Below are positions 46,329-56,887 of a DNA stretch of 64,000 bases, piece by piece. The translations under genes were made by a program, and so were the position numbers. Location of the stretch: contig RWJK01001481.1 of NCBI GenBank assembly GCA_004335835.1, forward strand, positions 48,579 to 112,578. Direction: 5' to 3'. The stretch is from Scenedesmus sp. ARA3. Lineage: Eukaryota; Chlorophyta; Chlorophyceae; Sphaeropleales; Scenedesmaceae. The notes under the pieces were generated by a model, which saw only the letters and a list, made by a program, of their open reading frames with translations, searched no databases and had not been told where the DNA came from. The stretch's first letter is position 1, and every line of letters begins with the position of its first letter.

Positions 46329-49248
46329 TCAGCAATGGCAGAAGACGTGCTAGATGGACCAAACTAGCTGCTAGCAGCTGGGATATGCACCCCGCATCTA
46401 GTGCTGCAGCTGCAGCTGCAGTGGATGCATCCACCAGACAAGATGCATGACATCTCTGTCTACAACAGTTCAATCTTTGTTTATCTTGCAATGCACAGCA
46501 CGTTGCAACCCTCCCAAAAAGCGCACTCACGGGGAAGCCAGCACGGCAGGCTGCGTCCAGCAATGGGAAGCAACATGGCATGCATCACATCTTTGTTTAT
46601 AACAATCTTTGTTTATCTTGCAATGCACAGCACGTTGCAACCGTGCCAGCAAGTGAACTTACGGGGAAGCCAGCACGGCAGGCTGCGCCAGACAGGGGGA
46701 AGTCCTGGTTGAAGGGCAGGCAGCGGTGCGTGGGCGCCGGGAAGGGCGGCAGCTGCTCCTTGCCGCTGGCTGCTCCCCAGAACATGGCACGCATGCGGCC
46801 CTGCAGCAACATAAGGAATGAAGTAGTAACAGTTGTGGTCGTCAGCAGCAGCAGTGCGAGGCGCAGGGAAGGGCGGCAGCTGCTGCTTGCTGCTGGCTGC
46901 ACCCCAGAACATGGCGCGCATGCGGCCCTGCAGCAACATAAGGAATGAAGTAGTAACAGTTGTGGTCGTCAGCAGCAGCAGTGCGAGGCGCAGGGAAGGG
47001 CGGCAGCTGCTGCTTGCCGCTGGCTGCACCCCAGAACATGGCGCGCATGCGGCCCTGTAGTTCAGTTATGCAAAATAATCATGAATATTGTACCTTAGCG
47101 GGTGTCCGTCATGCAACGGTTGTTTGTTACTAAGGCCCAAGCAGCCACATGGCAGCTCTTCAGATCCAGATGCTCATCGCGCATTTGCAGCTGCAAAAGC
47201 GCTGATGCGAACTAGTCACAGAGTAATGCAACAACAAGCACCTCTCCTGGCTACAGCTGGATGATCAAGGCGGCACCAACAGATGACGCACCTGAGGCAC
47301 GCCGTATTCGCCGGCAACGCAGATGGCTGCGTGCGCCTGGTAGCCACTGCCGACCATCAGCGTCATGGCGTAGCGCGCATACGTGGCGTTCTCCTTGCGC
47401 CACACGTCGCACACCTGTCAGCAGCAGCAGCAGCAGCAGCAGCAGTACCAGGGCACAGCAGCAGGTCAGGGAGGGTCCTTGGCAGCCACTGCTAAGGGAA
47501 GATGCAGGTGCAGGAGCATGACCAGCTGCATGTAGGCCGTCAGCAGACAACGCTCACAACAACTTGCAGGCACAACAAGCACAACGCATGCATCAGCAAG
47601 CATTAATCAGCAGGAGGCACAGCAGCACACCTAGCCGATGCAGATGAAGCTGGGCTGCAGTTGATTCAATGCAGTTGACCCAATGCACTCTGTGTAGGCT
47701 GTTGACAGGTCAACAGTAACAACAGCAGCACGCAAAGCCTCCCAGCAAACCTCAAGCCCACCTGCTCCATGAAGATGAAGCAGGGGGCTGCAGCTCTAAG
47801 CTTCGCTGCATGTAGGCCATCAAACAAGTTGATGGAACAACCAGTTGTAAAACCTGAAACCTGAGCCCACCTGCTCCATGAAGATGAAGCTGGGCTGCAG
47901 GTAGCCGATCAGCTTCAAGTCTATGGCAATCACTTGAAAGTCAACAGTCCACCCAAAAACCAGGCACAGCACACCTTAAGCCCACCTGCTCCATGCAGAA
48001 CAAGCTGGGGGCTGCAGGTAGCCGATCAGCTGCATATATGTTGTCAACAGTCGACAGACTGTCGCCAACATACATGCAGCTCATCGGCTACCTGCAGCCC
48101 CCAGCTTCAACTTCATGGAGCGACTCAACAACATCAGAAACAACCTGGCTCAACCCTCAACCCAGCGAAGCTAAGCCCACATGCTCCATGAAGATGAAGC
48201 TGGGCTGCAGGTAGCCGATCAGCTTCATGTATGCCTTTGACACATGTAACAATCAGGCACAGAAACCCCAAACCAGGAACACAGAACCCGGTAAACCCCA
48301 AGCCCGCCTGCTCATGAAGATGAAGCTGGGCTGCAGGTAGGCAATCAGCTTCATGTATGAAGCTGGGTTGCAAGCATCAGCTTCATGTAGGACTGTGACA
48401 GCCGTAAACCTACCAGGCAGGCAGTGCCCACCGTAAACCTAGGCAACCCTACACCCAGCAAACCTCAAGCCCACCTGCTCCATGTAGATGAAGCAGGGGG
48501 CTGCAGCTCCAAGCTTCGTTGCATGTAGGCCATCAAACGAGGCAATGATAACAAGTTGTAAACCCGGTACACCCTGAGCCCACCTGCTCCATGAAGATGA
48601 AGCTGGGCTACAGGTAGGCAACCAGCTTCATGTACGTAGCTGGGTTGCAAGCATCAGCTTCATGTGGGCCTGTGACAGCCGTAACACCAGGCAGGCATCG
48701 CCCACCATAACCTAGGTACCCCTACACCCAGCAAACCCTCAGCGCACCTGCTCCATGAAGATGAAGCTGGGCTGCAGGTAGCCGATCAGCTTCATGTAGG
48801 CCGTCACCAGGCGGTTCTTGGGGTCGTTCAGGATCTCCTGCTGCTTGGCGTGCCTATTCAAGCCGCTCACGTTCTGCATGGATGGCAGGCAGGCAAGCAG
48901 GCAGGCAGGCAGGCAGCAGGGTTGTTGCACAGCAGGCATGCGCAAGGGTTGCTTTGCAGGGTGCAGCACACCCTGCAGCTTGGCATGCCTGTTGAGGCAT
49001 AGCAGGCACACACTGCGGGATCACATCAAGCAAGCGCAGGCAGCAGCAACTGCGCAGTAAGCGTCAACCACAAACTTCGCATCAGCAGCGCACCTGGCAG
49101 GGCGGCCCGCCAGTGAGCACGCCCACATCCCCCGGCATGGGGATCTGCTTGTCTGCCAGCATGGCCAGCATGAAGCGCTGCATGGGTGCCACGCCATCCG
49201 GCCGCCACAGCAGCGCCTGGTGCTCCCAGGCCCACTCGCTGCTGTCAT

Positions 49249-49280
<32 letters not shown>

Positions 49281-50983
49281 CCCTTCCTGCAAGCGGAAGC
49301 CAGAGCAGCCAGCAACATGACTGATGTGAAAGTATGGGCTGGCGCAGCACCCCAAAGCAAGGCAGCACTGTCAGGACATTGCATTGCAGGCCGCCTGACC
49401 TCAGCCGATCGCCTGATTATCACACAACAGCAGCCAACCACACCACTCTATGTACTTACCACTCGCGCCGCACTTCATATTCCATCCAGCACTCCCAGTC
49501 AGTCAGCCTCTTGATCTGGTTGCACTGCAACACAGCCATGCATGCTCTCTGCCTAGGCATCCAGCCATCAACATCATAGCCTGACGTCGTAGTCCAGCCA
49601 GCAATCGCTTTCGGTGAGGCCCTGGTCTTTCTTTTCACAGCTGCTGCCCTGCTTCACGCAACTTGAGCCTAGAAATTCAACAATAAACAGCATGGCCTCA
49701 CCGCTGGCGCCGCACTTCGTACTCCAGCCAGCACTCCCAGTCAGTCAGCCCCTCCTCGATCTGGTTGCGGCTGCTGCCCTGCTTCACGCGCACCGCGCAG
49801 TCCTTGATGCGCACGTCGCGCACCTCCAGCACCTGCAGCGAGCAGCAGCAGCAGCAGTAGTGGGTGCAGCAGCAAAGCCACGGTCAGCACAAAGGCAGTG
49901 GCATGCACAGCACAGACGTAATGTGCACGTCGCGCACCTGCAGCAGCTGCAGCGAGCAGCAGCAGCGGTAGTGGGTGCAGCAGCAAAGCCACGGTCAGCA
50001 CAAAGGCAGTGGCATGCACAGCACAGACGTAATGCGCACGTCGCGCACCTGCAGCAGCTGCAGCGAGCAGCAGTACTGGGTGCAGCAGCAAAGCCACGGT
50101 CAGCACAAAGGCAGTGGCATGCACAGCACAGACGTAATGCGCACGTCGCGCACCTGCAGCAGCTGCAGAGAGCAGCAGAGGGTGCAGCAGCAGCAACAGC
50201 AGCAGCAAAGCCTGGCTCAGCACGAAGGCAGTGACATGCAACACACAGTCCGTGCGCACATGGCGCACCTCCAACACCTGCAGCAGCAGAGGGTGCAGCA
50301 GCAGCAGCAGCACAGCCTGGCTCAGCGTAAAGACATTCGCAGGCAGCACTGGTCGCTCTGTCGTTACAGCAGCACTGCTTCTGCGCCACCCACGGCAGCA
50401 GCTGCATCCAGCGCCGCACCTTGCCGCGCCCGTGCTGCTTGTTGAAGGCGATGCACTCGTCAATGCACTGCTGCTGCTGCTGCCGCGCCTGCTCGTAGGC
50501 CTCCTCCATGCGCTGCTTCTCCTTGTCCTTTTTTGCTTTGGCCCTGGCGGCCGCTGCACTGCTGCCGGCAGCAGCAGCAGCACCATCCTCATCCTCCTCT
50601 AGCTCTGCGAGGCGAGGCATGAAGTCCTCCACTGACACTGCATCGCTGCTGTCTGCCGGGGAGATCTGTTGTGTGCAGGGCAACGACAGTACAGGCAGGC
50701 AGCACAGCAGGCAGCAAAGCAGACGGTGTTTCTGTCGGCGGCTGCATTGCACACAGCATGAGGTGGTGTTGGCCCTCAAAGTGGTGCACCCAGATGCTGC
50801 TGCTCTTGCTGCCAGCTCATTGCAAACTATGCTTTTTCATTATTAGCCAATACATCACACCCGCTGCTGCCACTGCTAGCCTTATCAAAAGCAGCTCTGC
50901 CCCTCTGAGTGCCTTGCTACACAATCTGCTGTGAACACACCAGACCCACCTTGGGCAGCCGCTTGCAGATGACCTCAAAGTCT

Positions 50984-51019
<36 letters not shown>

Positions 51020-54000
51020 TCATCCTCAGCAGCACCAAACACAGGCGGCGGCAGGCCCTGCTGTGCACGGTACTCCCGCACCGCTTTCTCGCCCCGTGCT
51101 GCTGCTGCAGTGTGGCCGTCAGACGAAGTGCCAGCCTTGCCCATGGTGGTACCCCACACGCCCACGCCCTGCAGGCGCGGTCAACGACGGTCAAACACAG
51201 TCAACACTCGGTCAAACGCGGTCAATGTATGGTCAAACTTTGACTGTTCAGGCAGGAGACGTCCTGCGCGCCCGCAGGTCATGCACAGGCACAGCTCTTG
51301 AGCAATGCTTAGCTGGAAACAATCCAAGCGGTAGGCAATGGATGCGAGTGGTCGGCAATGGATGCAACTCCTGTCACCCATCCTGCCATAGGCAGTGTGG
51401 TGAAGTAAGTCATGTGCCATGGCCGGCTGCACCCGCAGCTGCTCTCAATATATGGCATGCGCTCTGCTAGCGCGCAACGCCTTTGCACACCAATGCTTAC
51501 TTCCTGAACGCACATGATGCGCTCATCCTGTTGTGGCTTGTATCAACTCGTACCGTCTACGATGGTGCTCGGACCCACACTTAACTACCCGCTCTCTTTA
51601 TGCCCACCAGAGGGACGTGCCACATAACCAGGCTGCAGCCGCCACTGTGCCCTGCATGGCATGCCCTCTGCTAGCGAGCGGTACCCTAGGGAACCAAAGC
51701 CTACCTGTGGGATGTGAGTGCGCGCAAACTTGCGCTGAGGACCTCCACTGCGCAGCTGCTGCAGCTCCGGGATCTGCATCCAGCCGCTGCCGCAGTAGCG
51801 GACCACCTCCAGGCCCCACTTCATGCACAGCTGCGTGAGCTCCTCCATGCCCACACACGACATCTGCAGCAGCAGCAGCAGCAGCGCAAGATGTGTGAAG
51901 ATTGGGGTCCCACTTCATGCACAGCTGCGTGAGCTCCTCCAGGCCCACACACGATATCTGTGGCGGCAGCAGCAGCAGCAGCGGCAAGTCATTTGTGACA
52001 CATGATGCAGGAAACCTTGCAGCTTCCTCGCAAGCGCACCCTCAACACTGGCTGCAGCACTGGGTTCATTACCAATCCAGCAGCAGCGTGCTACTCACAA
52101 ATGCTTCAGGGTGGTTGCAGGATCACATGGCAGAGGCCGGGTTGCTGCATGCAATGCTGCATCTCAAGGCCTCAACTGCACATGTCACTTATTACTCTAG
52201 CACTGCCACCGCAGCAGCCTGCTACTCACGAACGCCTCGGGGTGATTGCAGGTATAGGTAGCAGACGCCGAGTTGTTGATGTCGTTGGCCCAGCCGTGCT
52301 TGATGGCCACCTTGTCATTAAACTGGGCCAGGTATGCCAGGCCGCCGCCGCCGCAGAACAGCTCCAGCACGTACAGCACCTGCAGCCATGGTCAGATTCA
52401 GATTCAATCTTTCAAATGCAGATATAAATCGCTGTTTGAGATCCCGCCGCTGCCACAAACCAGCTCCAGCACGTACAGCACCTGCAGCCATGGTCAGATT
52501 CCGATTCATTCTTTCTGAATAAAATTTAAACATCGGTTTGAGATCCCGCCGCCGCCACAAACCAGCTCCAGCATGTACAGCACCTGCAGGCACGCGCAGT
52601 GCACGATTCAAATGTCATACGACGGCCCACCAGTAGCGCAGACTGGCTCCAGCACGTGCAGCACCTGCAGGCACGCGCAGCACAATTCAAGTGTCATGTG
52701 TGAAACCTGCCCGGCTGTCATACATAGCTTGGAAAGCCTGCCGACTGAAGCACCTACAGCGCCTCCAGCCACAAGCAGCACACCACATTGTAACATGACA
52801 ACTTGTTACGGCATCAACAGCTGTACATACATCCCTGAGCAATTAACCCTAAAGCCGACCCTCATTATCCGCTTGCCTTCTCCCTGCTGCTGCGCCAGCA
52901 TCAGCTTCTGCCGTTCAGCCCTCGCAACAGCCCTGCAGGGTTGTGGAGCCGCAGCAGCAGCCCCCGTATGTCATCCACGAACATCAAACATCAACCCTCA
53001 ACCCTGCAACCCCGCTCACCCGCTTGCCCTCGCCTTGCTGCACAAGCACAAGCTTCTTGCCATTCAGCCCTCGCATCAGCCCAGCAGGGTTTTTGAGGCG
53101 CGGATACCCGCCACGCCCTTCTCGTGCCAGGAAAAAGAGTCGACGCAATACCCATAACCCTAGAACCCTCAAACGTCGACCCTAAACCATGCCCCACTCA
53201 CCCGCTTGCCTTCTCCCAGCTGCACAAGCACAAGCTTCTTGCCATTCAGCCCTCGCATCAGGCTGGCGGGGATCTTGAGGCGCGGCAGCAGCTCCTTAAC
53301 ACCCGCCACGCCCTTCTCCTGCCACAGATAAGGGTTGACGCAATACCCGAAACCCTAGAACCCTCAAACATCGACCCTAAACCATGCCCCACTCACCCGC
53401 TTGCCCTCTCCCAGCTGCACAAGCACAAGCTTCTTGCCATTCAGCCCTCGCATCAGGCTGGCGGGAATCTTGAGCCGCGGCAGCAGCTCCCTGATCCCCG
53501 CCACTCCCTTCGCCTGCCAGAGCTGCTTGTAGTGAGGCCCAAACAGTGTATAGTCCTCAAAGCAGTCCGCAAACATGAAGTGGTCTGTGTGCGTGTACGA
53601 GTTGTAGAACCAGTCCTGCTGGTCATCAAACTCGCCCTGTAAGAGGGCAGGGCAGCAGTAGGAAAGGAGCTCAGCGCCGCATACACAAGTGTGCACTGTG
53701 CACTGTATAGAACGGTCCTGTTACCAGCATCAGAGAACTCAAAAAGCCAGCTCGCAAGGCTGTCTGTCTAGTCACCAGGGTAAGGTACGGCAGCAGTGCG
53801 AGAGGGCAGGGCAGCAGGAGTGAGGTGAGCTCAGCGCCGCGAACACAATCGACAGCGGCGTCCAACAACCCAGCGTGCAAGGCTGTTTGTCTAGTCACCG
53901 GGTAAGGTGCAGACGACTGGCTGCAGACAACTAGCAGACATGCAGGTCACAGGGTAGCGCTGTTCATCAAACAAGTGCAAAAAAAGGAGATTGCTAGGAA

Positions 54001-56280
54001 GACGGGTGTGACTCACATCAAACTGCGGGTCTTTGCTGGGGTGTGTGTAGCCAGGCGTGATGTGCATTGCACCCACTTGCAGGCAACTGCCTGACATAGA
54101 TGGTGTTACTTCAACAAAATAACACAGATGTAACATACCTCAAAGCTTGGGTCCTCAGTAGGGTGCTTGTACCCAGGCTTGATGTGCACCACGCGCGTCT
54201 TCCTGCAAGTCGCAACACAAATGCACGGCAGCATGTGTGTGAAACTCAACTTACACAAGCAGCATGTGCCGGCACCAGCGCAACATGATACAGGCGCTAA
54301 TGAGAGGGCTATGCTGACAACACATTTGCCTTGCAGGACAGCAGTGCCATGCCGCACACATAGTCCGCACAAACATGCCGCACACCCATGCCGCGTACAC
54401 ATGCCGCACCAACGCTGTCGCACAACCACTGTCGCACACACATGCCATGATACACACGCATGCCGCACACACCGCCCGCATGCAAGCAGCACGCCACCAC
54501 TGGCAACAGCAGCAGCACCTGTCGATCTCGGCCAGCTTGTAGTGTGTGTTGTACCGCTGGTTGTCCTCGTCTGACCCGCACACCCGCAGCATACGCGGGT
54601 GCACCAGGCACTCCCCAATCGGCAGCTGCGCCACGTGCTGCTCCCCCTGCTCCTTCTTTGTGCCGTTGCTCTCCTTGGGGCCTGCTGCCAGGGGCGTGTC
54701 GACAGCGCGGTACATCCAGTGCACCCGCACGTAGCGCTCGCCCTACAGCAGCATCGGCGCATTGTTCAGATTCCTCCTGGGCTCACAAGCCTTTGCAACG
54801 TGTCCTACCGTGTGCATTCCCGTACTTTCTGGTCTTAGGCCATGTGTTCCCCTGGCTCGACTCATACCGCCTAAGATGGTGCCAGGATCCACATGCGACT
54901 ATGCTCTCTCTTGGTTGCTCAGCTGCTTAGCATTGCAAGATAAACGTTGTGCGCCCCATGATACAACATGCAGCACCAATGCACCAGCGCACACAAAACT
55001 CTGCTGGCAGAAGCCAATACAACTGAGAAACAACACTAACAGTGCTTGAAACGAGTGAAGATCAGCCTGCGCTCGGCTGCAGCTCTCACCCTGACAGTCA
55101 CAAAGATGTCTGTCACGCGCCCAACCATCTCCTCCACCACTGTGCTGCTGCCTTGCTTCTTCCTCTCAGGGATGATCACACAATCGCCCAGCGTCACCTG
55201 TGTTTGTTGAGTTGATCCAGACCGACAGAAAAACAGCAGAGGACAAGCACATAAGGGAGCATTAGTCGTACAAGAGGCGTACAAATCTAGCGTGCGCACT
55301 GCTTGCTGCACGCCCCCATCCACAACAGAACCCAACGCACGCTCGCTTTGCAGCAGCCATGTATGCTTCAAAGCAGCCGTGCGCGACATGCAGCACCATA
55401 GCCCTGCCTTGCGCACATGCGCCAAGCATGCAGCACCCGCCAGCGCCCGCACCCTCCACAAGCAGCACCCACAATGTCTCAAAGCAAACAGCACTGCAGC
55501 AAACATCTACAGCACATCCCACAAAAGTCCTGCATTGTATGCATCCACGTGTTCACCCACGCACCTCCCAGCACTCGCCAGCGTCCTTGTCATGCATCAG
55601 CAGCCCCTCAAAATGGAAAAGCGGCACCTCGTCCTGCAAGGACAGAGACATGACGACAAAGCTTGAATACTGGATGGATCACCTAATTGGTCGATCATCA
55701 TAGTTCCTGCTGCTGCTGCAGTGTCAAGCTGCAAGCAGCATGGCTGCTGCTGCGCAGCACGGCCAACAGCATCAGCACCCGCAGCATGGTTCCAGCACAC
55801 ACTGGGCTTGAGGCTGTTTCCAGCAGTCGTACATGTGATGCCTGACACACTGCAGAGATAACACAGTGCAGTTTCATGGCAAGCAAGCGCTTCACAGCAA
55901 GCGGAACGCCGAGTGCGGCAGCATCGCCTCCAACCATTCATTCATATTAAAGGCTGTGTGTAATGTACTACTACTGGTACACGGGCCAGGCAGCTGCAGA
56001 GCCTTCGCCTAGCACCATCACTGCAGGCAGCAGCATGCGGCTGCATCCACAGCGCACTTGCTGTCTTGACATTGCATGCCTGCACCGCAGCAGCGCCACT
56101 GCCGCTGCTGCTGTCATGTAACTATGTTACGTTATGTTATGTTTTGCCGCCGCACCTGGGCTGTCTCCAGCGATGCAAGGTCCTTGCTGTCTAGGTGGAA
56201 CACGCCAGGCCAGCGCCTACCATCACGCTTGTTGTCCCCGCTTGGGGCATCACACCTGTAGTGCGTAAGCACAGCATCCT

Positions 56281-56313
<33 letters not shown>

Positions 56314-56887
56314 CCACCAGCACATGCGCCACGTCAAGCAGTGGCTTTTTGCATAGGTTTGGCGACAGCAAGGTCGCGCTCTGCAATTGTTACGATGTGC
56401 AGAGAGCAGGCCAAGCCCTGCAGATCAACTGACCAGCATCCTGAAGGTCACGTGATCACACACGCAAAGGCCAGATTAGCAACGGCTGCACTGCTGGTGC
56501 TGCAGCCTGAGAGTGCCGTGGACAAAAAAAGCGGGCAGTGCAGTGTTTTACCCTGGGCATGGGTGGCCCCACGAAGCTCCAGCATCCATCCTCAGATGGC
56601 TTCAGAGCCTCCCCTAGGCGCTGCTTGAACTGCTGCTGCAGACTCTCTGGCATGGACTCGGCTTGAGCCCATTTTAGGGGATCAAACTCTGCCAGCACTT
56701 GCTCACTGCTTGGCGCTGCTGCTGCTGCTGCTGCAGCTGGTGCCCTTTCGCCTGTTGCTGCTCCTGCAGCCTGACGCCGCGCCTGCTGGTCTGAGGCTGA
56801 TCGAGGAACATCTTGTGGGGAGCTGGCAGCAGCATGCTTGCCCCGTTTGGGAGCTGAGTCGCTGGCCAGGACGCTCCTCTTGCCCAT
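38717..56887 (-). CDS. Chromomethylase-type DNA (cytosine-5) methyltransferase
   Basis: About 27 exons over 18 kb, from ATG 56887 (exon 1 56552-56887, exon 2 56156-56278) to TAG 38717. Order as in plant CMTs: BAH domain ([11 protein letters not shown] near 55.1-55.2 kb, [13 protein letters not shown] at 54.7 kb, LVHPRMLRV at 54.6 kb); motif I ELFCGGGG (52.36 kb) and [18 protein letters not shown]; a chromodomain-like part broken up by low-complexity insertions (49.2-51.2 kb); motif IV GGPPCQ, the catalytic Cys (49.1 kb); [10 protein letters not shown] and motif VI MEQV (48.75-48.88 kb); motif [30 protein letters not shown] and [16 protein letters not shown] (43.7 kb); [17 protein letters not shown] and [10 protein letters not shown] (41.6 kb); [14 protein letters not shown] (40.6 kb); motif [19 protein letters not shown] (40.1-40.55 kb). 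All catalytic motifs are present. The C-terminal exon is a Lys/Ala/Gln-rich disordered tail. CMTs methylate non-CG cytosines guided by histone marks. Almost every intron contains echoes of neighbouring exon ends. Confidence 0.88.
39775..39835 (-). repeat. Echo of exon end [11 protein letters not shown]
   Basis: The intron downstream (in sense) of exon ~39893-40084 repeats part of its 3' half ([11 protein letters not shown]) before losing the frame. Confidence 0.75.
40125..40202 (-). repeat. Echo of methyltransferase motif X exon start
   Basis: [17 protein letters not shown] is repeated upstream (in sense) of the real exon start at about 40084, with a CTGCAG acceptor, between two CAG runs. 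Confidence 0.85.
40700..41030 (-). repeat. Echo array of the GFPDYHVF exon start
   Basis: The exon start with acceptor (reverse strand CTGCAGGGCTTCCCGGACTA-type, encoding [11 protein letters not shown]) sits at about 40617-40650. It recurs at about 40715, 40797, 40869 and 40951, with a remnant near 41002. Spacing is 72-98 bp and a CAG run of variable length separates each copy. Several copies keep the reading frame. Confidence 0.93.
41105..41415 (-). repeat. Two echoes of the RENARCQ exon end
   Basis: Copies at about 41120-41220 and 41290-41410 repeat the end of exon ~41553-41730 ([20 protein letters not shown] and ARCQ with GT donor). They are in the intron just after it. Confidence 0.9.
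42310..42500 (-). repeat. Partial echoes of the [12 protein letters not shown] exon start
   Basis: Short degraded copies of the start of exon ~42066-42255 lie near 42310-42360 and 42440-42495, upstream in transcription sense. Confidence 0.6.
42615..43100 (-). repeat. Echoes around exon 42.80-42.96 kb
   Basis: The exon encoding [19 protein letters not shown] to FRGVEME has a copy of its 3' end near 42620-42690 and a copy of its 5' part near 43015-43095, so it is echoed on both sides. Confidence 0.8.
43145..43480 (-). repeat. Two echoes of the [15 protein letters not shown] exon end
   Basis: The end of exon ~43609-43806 ([19 protein letters not shown] with donor side) recurs at about 43185-43260 and 43400-43475. 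The intron spacers (with AACCTGTTCAAACCATCAGC) are duplicated as well and are nearly identical. Confidence 0.88.
45500..45740 (-). repeat. Two echoes of the [10 protein letters not shown] exon start
   Basis: Exon ~45155-45346 begins [20 protein letters not shown]. Copies occur at about 45500-45612 (long, close match) and 45670-45735 (short, [10 protein letters not shown]), both upstream in transcription sense with acceptor sequence. Confidence 0.9.
46090..46170 (+). repeat. (AAT)n microsatellite
   Basis: An imperfect AAT/ATA run with scattered AAC and GAT units lies in a methyltransferase intron. It is the only sizeable AT-rich microsatellite among the many CAG runs. Confidence 0.95.
46801..47056 (-). 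repeat. 127-bp tandem repeat, echoes of motif VIII exon start
   Basis: The start of exon ~46660-46802 ([12 protein letters not shown]...LPPFPAP) and its upstream intron are repeated with a period of 127 bp (CTGCAGCAACATAAGGAATG at 46801 and again at 46928), giving three copies of the exon start in all. The two intron spacers appear identical, so this is among the youngest arrays here. Confidence 0.95.
47636..48640 (-). repeat. Echo array of the motif VI exon end
   Basis: The end of exon ~48751-48876 ([14 protein letters not shown] plus donor) recurs in the downstream intron at about 48591, 48481, 48312, 48187, 47992, 47878, 47769 and 47640, roughly every 110-170 bp, plus one inverted copy at about 48060-48118. 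It is the largest array in the window. Copies differ in decay; several retain the GT donor. Confidence 0.92.
47989..48120 (-). other. Intronic long hairpin made from inverted exon copies
   Basis: Arms 47989-48051 and 48058-48120 are reverse complements at 55 of 63 positions by my count, with a 6-nt loop (48052-48057). The arms derive from the [14 protein letters not shown] exon end. In the methyltransferase pre-mRNA this would fold into a long stem homologous to the gene's own exon. Confidence 0.85.
48884..48922 (+). repeat. (GGCA)n tetranucleotide run
   Basis: A GGCA/AGGC repeat sits in the intron just upstream (in sense) of the motif VI exon acceptor. Confidence 0.9.
49810..50335 (-). repeat. 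Five-copy ~112-bp array of an exon start
   Basis: The exon start [11 protein letters not shown] with its acceptor (near 49835) and upstream intron is repeated with starts near 49810, 49922, 50034, 50138 and 50253 (periods 104-115 bp). The middle copies are nearly identical, including the block CAAAGCCACGGTCAGCACAA. Confidence 0.95.
51895..51965 (-). repeat. Echo of the [13 protein letters not shown] exon start
   Basis: [16 protein letters not shown] is repeated upstream in sense of exon ~51707-51865, next to a CAG run. Confidence 0.88.
52440..52680 (-). repeat. Three echoes of the motif I exon start
   Basis: The real exon starts at about 52379 with [13 protein letters not shown]. Copies after CTGCAG acceptors lie at about 52448-52482, 52545-52587 and 52625-52668, reading [26 protein letters not shown] and [13 protein letters not shown]. 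Similarity falls off with distance. Confidence 0.93.
52900..53330 (-). repeat. Three echoes of the [14 protein letters not shown] exon end
   Basis: The end of exon ~53396-53637 ([20 protein letters not shown] and GEGKR, donor GTGAG) recurs at about 53200-53300, 53020-53110 and, most decayed, near 52880-52930. The intron piece AACCCTAGAACCCTCAAAC is repeated with them. Confidence 0.93.
54010..54085 (-). repeat. Echo of the [13 protein letters not shown] exon
   Basis: A copy reading [18 protein letters not shown] lies just downstream in sense of exon ~54139-54205. It is diverged but nearly full-length, with acceptor and donor sides both partly kept, so it might be an alternative exon. Confidence 0.8.

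Noticed and set aside
47636..48640. CRISPR-like array (regular repeats and spacers)
   Set aside because: Repeat units are copies of the adjacent exon end with splice donors, spacers are related to each other, and the setting is a eukaryotic intron.
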